NCBI GenBank assembly: GCA_036498265.1
Contig: DASYFT010000008.1
Coordinates: 1-53,225, forward strand
Reading direction: 5' to 3'
DNA: 53,225 nucleotides
Origin: Palsa-744 sp036498265
GTDB taxonomy: Bacteria > Actinomycetota > Thermoleophilia > Solirubrobacterales > Solirubrobacteraceae
Of this stretch, positions 50,262-53,225 are shown piece by piece. Numbering within the stretch: position 1 is the stretch's first letter; each line of letters opens with the position of its first letter. The position numbers and the translations under genes are program-made. Under the pieces are notes generated by a model. It saw only the letters and a program-made list of their open reading frames with translations, did no database searches and was not told where the DNA came from.

Positions 50262-51248
50262 TCAGCGAGAGCCGTTGAACGCTCGGACGCCGCGGACGGA
50301 GGTCTCCCCGTCCTCGGGTGCGCCGGTGGCTCCCTCTGACGCTTCGGCCTGCAGGCTCGCGCGTGCGTGCTCCAGCGCCTCACGCCCGCTCTTGTCCAGC
50401 CGGGGGTAGCGCGGATCGATCTGCATCATCGCGTCGACCAGAACGGCGGCCGCGGCGGTCCGCCCGAACCACTTGCGGTCGGCAGGGATCACGTGCCATG
50501 GCGCCCAATCGGTGCTCGTGTGCGAGAGCATCTCTGAGTACGCCCTCTGGTAGTCATCCCACCGTGCCCGCTCGGTGAGATCGGCCTCGGAGAACTTCCA
50601 GTTGTGGTCGGGCAGGTCGATCCGGCGCAGAAGGCGGGCGCGTTGCTCCTCCTTGGAGAGGTTCAGTAACACCTTGACGACGGCAACCCCGTTATCTGTC
50701 AGATAGCGCTCCCAGTCGTTGATCTCGCGGTAGCGGCGCTTCCAGATCCCCTTCTTCTTCGCCGACCGAGGGAGCAGCTCGCGATCGAGTGTCTCCCGGT
50801 GCACGCGTACGACGAGCACCTCCTCGTAGTGCGAGCGATTGAAGATCCCGATGGCGCCGCGGCCGGGCAGGCGCTGCTCATAGCGCCACAAAAAGTCGTG
50901 ATGTCGCTCCTCGCTCGAGGGGACCTTGAAGCTGTTCACCGTCACACCCTGCGCGTTCACACCGCTCATCACGTGGCGGATGGTCCCGTCCTTGCCGGCG
51001 CTGTCGGGAGCCTGCAACACGAAGAGAACTCCCGCCGTGCCTTGGGCGGCGAGACGTGCCTGATACTCCGCGAGCAGCTGCACTCCTTCGGTCAGCAGCG
51101 CCCTCCCCTTCTTCTTGGTCTCGATGCCGCCCCTGAACGCGGGATCGAAGTCCTCGGCGAGGTTGACCCTCCTGCCGGGCGTCACGCGGAACGGCTCGAT
51201 GAACTCGGCCAAGCGCGCACGGCGCTCGTCCGTCAGTTTCGCGGTCAT
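50262..51248 (-). CDS. ppk2: polyphosphate kinase 2 family protein
   Basis: 328 aa, PPK2. Transfers phosphate between polyphosphate and nucleotides. Walker A APDSAGKDG (80-88), then TIRHVMSGVN, FLWRYEQRLPGRGAIGIFNRSHYEEVLVVRVH (Walker B region) and the lid REINDWERYLTDNG. The sequence is of the single-domain type related to class III PPK2 enzymes, which can phosphorylate AMP or ADP. Start ATG 51248; no clear SD. An upstream in-frame ATG would add 15 residues without homology. It is divergent from the small membrane-protein gene at 51414. Confidence 0.9.
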   Translation of the reverse strand: MTAKLTDERRARLAEFIEPFRVTPGRRVNLAEDFDPAFRGGIETKKKGRALLTEGVQLLAEYQARLAAQGTAGVLFVLQAPDSAGKDGTIRHVMSGVNAQGVTVNSFKVPSSEERHHDFLWRYEQRLPGRGAIGIFNRSHYEEVLVVRVHRETLDRELLPRSAKKKGIWKRRYREINDWERYLTDNGVAVVKVLLNLSKEEQRARLLRRIDLPDHNWKFSEADLTERARWDDYQRAYSEMLSHTSTDWAPWHVIPADRKWFGRTAAAAVLVDAMMQIDPRYPRLDKSGREALEHARASLQAEASEGATGAPEDGETSVRGVRAFNGSR

Positions 51249-51413
51249 CCGGCCCCACTTCCTGCCTCGCTTCGCGGAAGCGTCCCAAGCCACCGCAGGG
51301 GACGCATCGTCCGGTTTGGGTGATGCTGAGCGACGTGCTCGCTCGTAGCGTGACCTCGAAAGCCTGACTGCGGGCCCATCGACCGCGGAACATCAAGCAG
51401 AGACGAGGAGCAA

Positions 51414-51845
51414 ATGGAGCCTCAAGCGGTGCCGAGGACCAGCAGACCGCCGAGCGTAGCCAGGATGTTCTTCGGCGATCTGTACATCGGCGGCCGCCTG
51501 ATCAAGGAGGCGCTCCATCGCGCCGTGGGACTGCCGAGGGACGCGTCCATGTTCTCGACGCTGTTCGTGCTCGGTGTAGCGGCGGCCGCGCTCGCCGACA
51601 TCGCGGCGCCGGTGCTGAGGCGGGTGTTCCGGCCCAGGAGGCCATCGTTCGCGCAGGCGATGATCGCGACGGCGGTCGCACGGGAGATCCCGCGCGGCAT
51701 CGGCGGGGCGCAGTCCAGGGACACGCCGTTCGCAGGCGCGACGATCACGGTGAGCATCCTGGCACACGCGCTCCACGCCCTCGCGGGCCAGTTGTCAAGA
51801 ATCCCATCGGCGATGGTCGCGTTCCGGAGAGGTTTCAGAATCTGA
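51414..51845 (+). CDS. small membrane protein of unknown function
   Basis: 143 aa, with GAGGAG a few bases before the ATG. Two or three hydrophobic segments (about 46-62, 82-90, 104-124) and a basic C-terminus. The family is not recognised. A competing open frame exists on the opposite strand, but the plus-strand frame has the SD and a continuous GC-rich third position. It ends 18 bp before the BrkB-family ATG, so both are probably cotranscribed. Confidence 0.55.
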   Translation: MEPQAVPRTSRPPSVARMFFGDLYIGGRLIKEALHRAVGLPRDASMFSTLFVLGVAAAALADIAAPVLRRVFRPRRPSFAQAMIATAVAREIPRGIGGAQSRDTPFAGATITVSILAHALHALAGQLSRIPSAMVAFRRGFRI

Positions 51846-51863
51846 CCCATGGAGGGCGAGCCG

Positions 51864-52772
51864 ATGGCTGATCCGTGGTCTCGCGGACCAGAGGATACGG
51901 CGGACTCCATGCCGCCGCCGGCTTACATCAATCGTTCGGGCTCCGCAAAGGGTGAGGGCGACCTCTCGCAGCGAGGCCCTATCGGCCGGTGGGTCACGAC
52001 CGCACGTGGCCGCTTCGAGGGCTCGTGGTTGCAGGACCTCGCGGCGCGGCTCAAGACGATCGATTTCGTCAACTCGATCGTCGTGTTCGGAGCATCGCTG
52101 CTACTGGCGATGCTCCCATTCATCATCCTGCTCAGCTCTCTTGCCAACGAACGGATCGACGATGACGTCAGCCGGCACATCGGCCTGGACAGGCGAGGCG
52201 CGCACATCATCGAAGGCCTGTTCCGCAAGTCGCCCAGTCATTCGGCCACTTCGATATTCCTCGCGCTGCTGATCGCATTCGTCGGAACGATGACAGTCGC
52301 CAGCTCCCTCCAGGCCACCTATGAGAGAGTCTTCGACCAGGAGCACGGCGGATGGCGTGGCCTTCCTCGTTTCATCATCTGGGTCGTTGCGCTATCGGCG
52401 GCTCTGATCGCGGAGGGCAGCATCGATGGACCCGCCCGCGAAGTGGCGGGCTCTGTGGGCCGTGGGGTACTGAGCGTCGCATGGACCGCGATCTTCTTCG
52501 CATGGACGATGCACTTCCTGCTCGCAGGACGGGTGCAGTGGAGGCGCCTTGCGCTGCCGGCGTTGACCACGGCCCTGCTCTGGCTGGCCCTTTCCCTGTT
52601 CTCCTCGCATTACTTCTCCTCGACGATCATCACGGAAGACAGGCTGTACGGGACGATCGGCGCCGTCTTCGTTCTCCTGAACTGGCTGATCGCCGTCGGT
52701 GCCGTGGTCGTGCTGGGCGCCTGCGGCGGAGCAGTGTGGCAGGCCCGAAGAGACCGACGTTCCACCACGTGA
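51864..52772 (+). CDS. YihY/BrkB-family membrane protein
   Basis: 302 aa from the ATG behind GGAGGG (51851-51856); an ATG 15 bases earlier is less well placed. After a hydrophilic N-terminus (about 50 residues) come six membrane helices: NSIVVFGASLLLAMLPFIILL, SATSIFLALLIAFVGTMTVASSLQATYERVF, and later FSSHYFSSTIITEDRLYGTIGAVFVLLNWL, the family signature. Often misnamed RNase BN; the true function is unknown, possibly transport. The gap after it (52773-52977) has a CCCGATCGGG palindrome and no gene. Confidence 0.88.
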   Translation: MADPWSRGPEDTADSMPPPAYINRSGSAKGEGDLSQRGPIGRWVTTARGRFEGSWLQDLAARLKTIDFVNSIVVFGASLLLAMLPFIILLSSLANERIDDDVSRHIGLDRRGAHIIEGLFRKSPSHSATSIFLALLIAFVGTMTVASSLQATYERVFDQEHGGWRGLPRFIIWVVALSAALIAEGSIDGPAREVAGSVGRGVLSVAWTAIFFAWTMHFLLAGRVQWRRLALPALTTALLWLALSLFSSHYFSSTIITEDRLYGTIGAVFVLLNWLIAVGAVVVLGACGGAVWQARRDRRSTT

Positions 52773-52977
52773 CAGGATCGCCGGCCTGCGCGGGAGCACC
52801 CTCCTCCTCGAGAGGCGACCCGGACCGTGCCGCCGTGCAGGATCATCCCGATCGGGTGATGTGACACGACATCGCGGTGGGAAGAATCACTCTTACGATG
52901 AGGTGCATCACGGCCGCCGGGGCAGGCGACGCCTTCGTCCGGAAGAGTGCAGATAACCCACCACAGGAGGTCGTCTC

Positions 52978-53225
52978 ATGGCGAGCGCATCACACCCCGC
53001 ATCCAACATTCAGGTGACGCGGGCAGAGGAGCGGGAATACGAAGAATCCTCCGGGTACGGCTGGTTGACGTTCGCAGGCGTCATGATCGCGATCGCCGGA
53101 ACGATCAACCTGATCTATGGAATCGCCGCGATCGCAAACTCCAGCTTCTATGCCGCGAACACCCGATACGTGTTCGGCGACCTGAAAACTTGGGGTTGGA
53201 TCGTCACCCTGATGGGTGTCCTCGA
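52978..53225 (+). CDS. DUF7144-type membrane protein, truncated by the window end
   Basis: The first 82 codons are present and no stop is reached. AGGAGG is well placed before the ATG. After a 25-residue polar N-terminus the sequence SGYGWLTFAGVMIAIAGTINLIYGIAAIANSSFY and the following VFGDLKTWGWIVTLMGVL match the pattern of the small four-helix DUF7144 membrane proteins common in actinobacteria. Function unknown. Codon use is slightly less GC-rich than elsewhere. Confidence 0.75.
   Translation, partial: MASASHPASNIQVTRAEEREYEESSGYGWLTFAGVMIAIAGTINLIYGIAAIANSSFYAANTRYVFGDLKTWGWIVTLMGVL

Noticed and set aside
51422..51910. Minus-strand frame opposite the small membrane protein
   Set aside because: No SD and less regular third positions; the plus-strand frame has GAGGAG before its ATG and joins the BrkB gene.

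Overview
The window is high-GC (roughly 70%) bacterial chromosome, densely packed on both strands, with GTG/TTG starts and 4-bp stop/start overlaps (GTGA, ATGA, TGATG) in most operons. The gene content fits an actinobacterium, most likely of the Thermoleophilia/Solirubrobacterales group: SipW-class secretion, a SpoIID-domain protein, DUF2630 and DUF7144 proteins, a CobA-HemD fusion, MmpL transport and several leaderless-type starts. This placement is inferred from gene families, not from a marker gene. I see no rRNA, tRNA, CRISPR array, insertion sequence or prophage.

Layout. 101-3211 (minus): a SipW signal peptidase cassette with a TasA/camelysin-like protein and a YVTN beta-propeller protein, both with SipW-type signal peptides, behind a possible sigma-28-family promoter. 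3422-7120: succinate-semialdehyde dehydrogenase, a SpoIID-domain protein and a stand-alone 5'-3' exonuclease. 7136-9369 (minus): methylmalonyl-CoA epimerase, a small protein, PAP2 phosphatase and YchF in one overlapping chain. 9380-18697 (minus): FtsH, an M20 peptidase and an oligopeptide ABC transporter in the order C-A-B-D-F with intercistronic hairpins. 18876-22655 (plus): RarA, an aldehyde-dehydrogenase homologue lacking its catalytic cysteine, and a siroheme-type dehydrogenase with a cysteine-rich N-terminus.

22859-31209 (plus): a DUF2294 protein, then cytochrome c maturation genes ccmABC plus a ccmD-like gene running into hemA, hemC, cobA-hemD, a DUF62 SAM hydrolase and birA. The membrane heme-export components are thus co-expressed with tetrapyrrole synthesis. 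31206-36552: a DEAH helicase with a very acidic insert (minus), then a TlpA-like thioredoxin, GalT and an unknown protein (plus). 36635-41061: a lipoprotein, an MFS pump fused to a winged-helix domain, a 42-aa microprotein with a consensus promoter and strong SD, DUF2630, a STAS protein and a 56-aa gene.

41315-45651 (plus): a PTPS-class pterin enzyme, a methyltransferase, a GT4 glycosyltransferase and an SDR reductase in one overlapping operon, followed by a ferredoxin-reductase-like flavoprotein. I read the first four as a candidate pathway for a glycosylated, possibly methylated pterin; this is the best candidate in the window for an undescribed system. 45671-50177 (minus): a coiled-coil protein, an MmpL transporter and its adjacent two-component system, with a 12-bp perfect inverted repeat at the kinase start. 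50262-53225: PPK2, a small membrane protein, a BrkB/YihY protein and a truncated DUF7144 membrane protein at the window edge. No gene-free stretch exceeds about 300 bases; the notable gaps are described under their sites.
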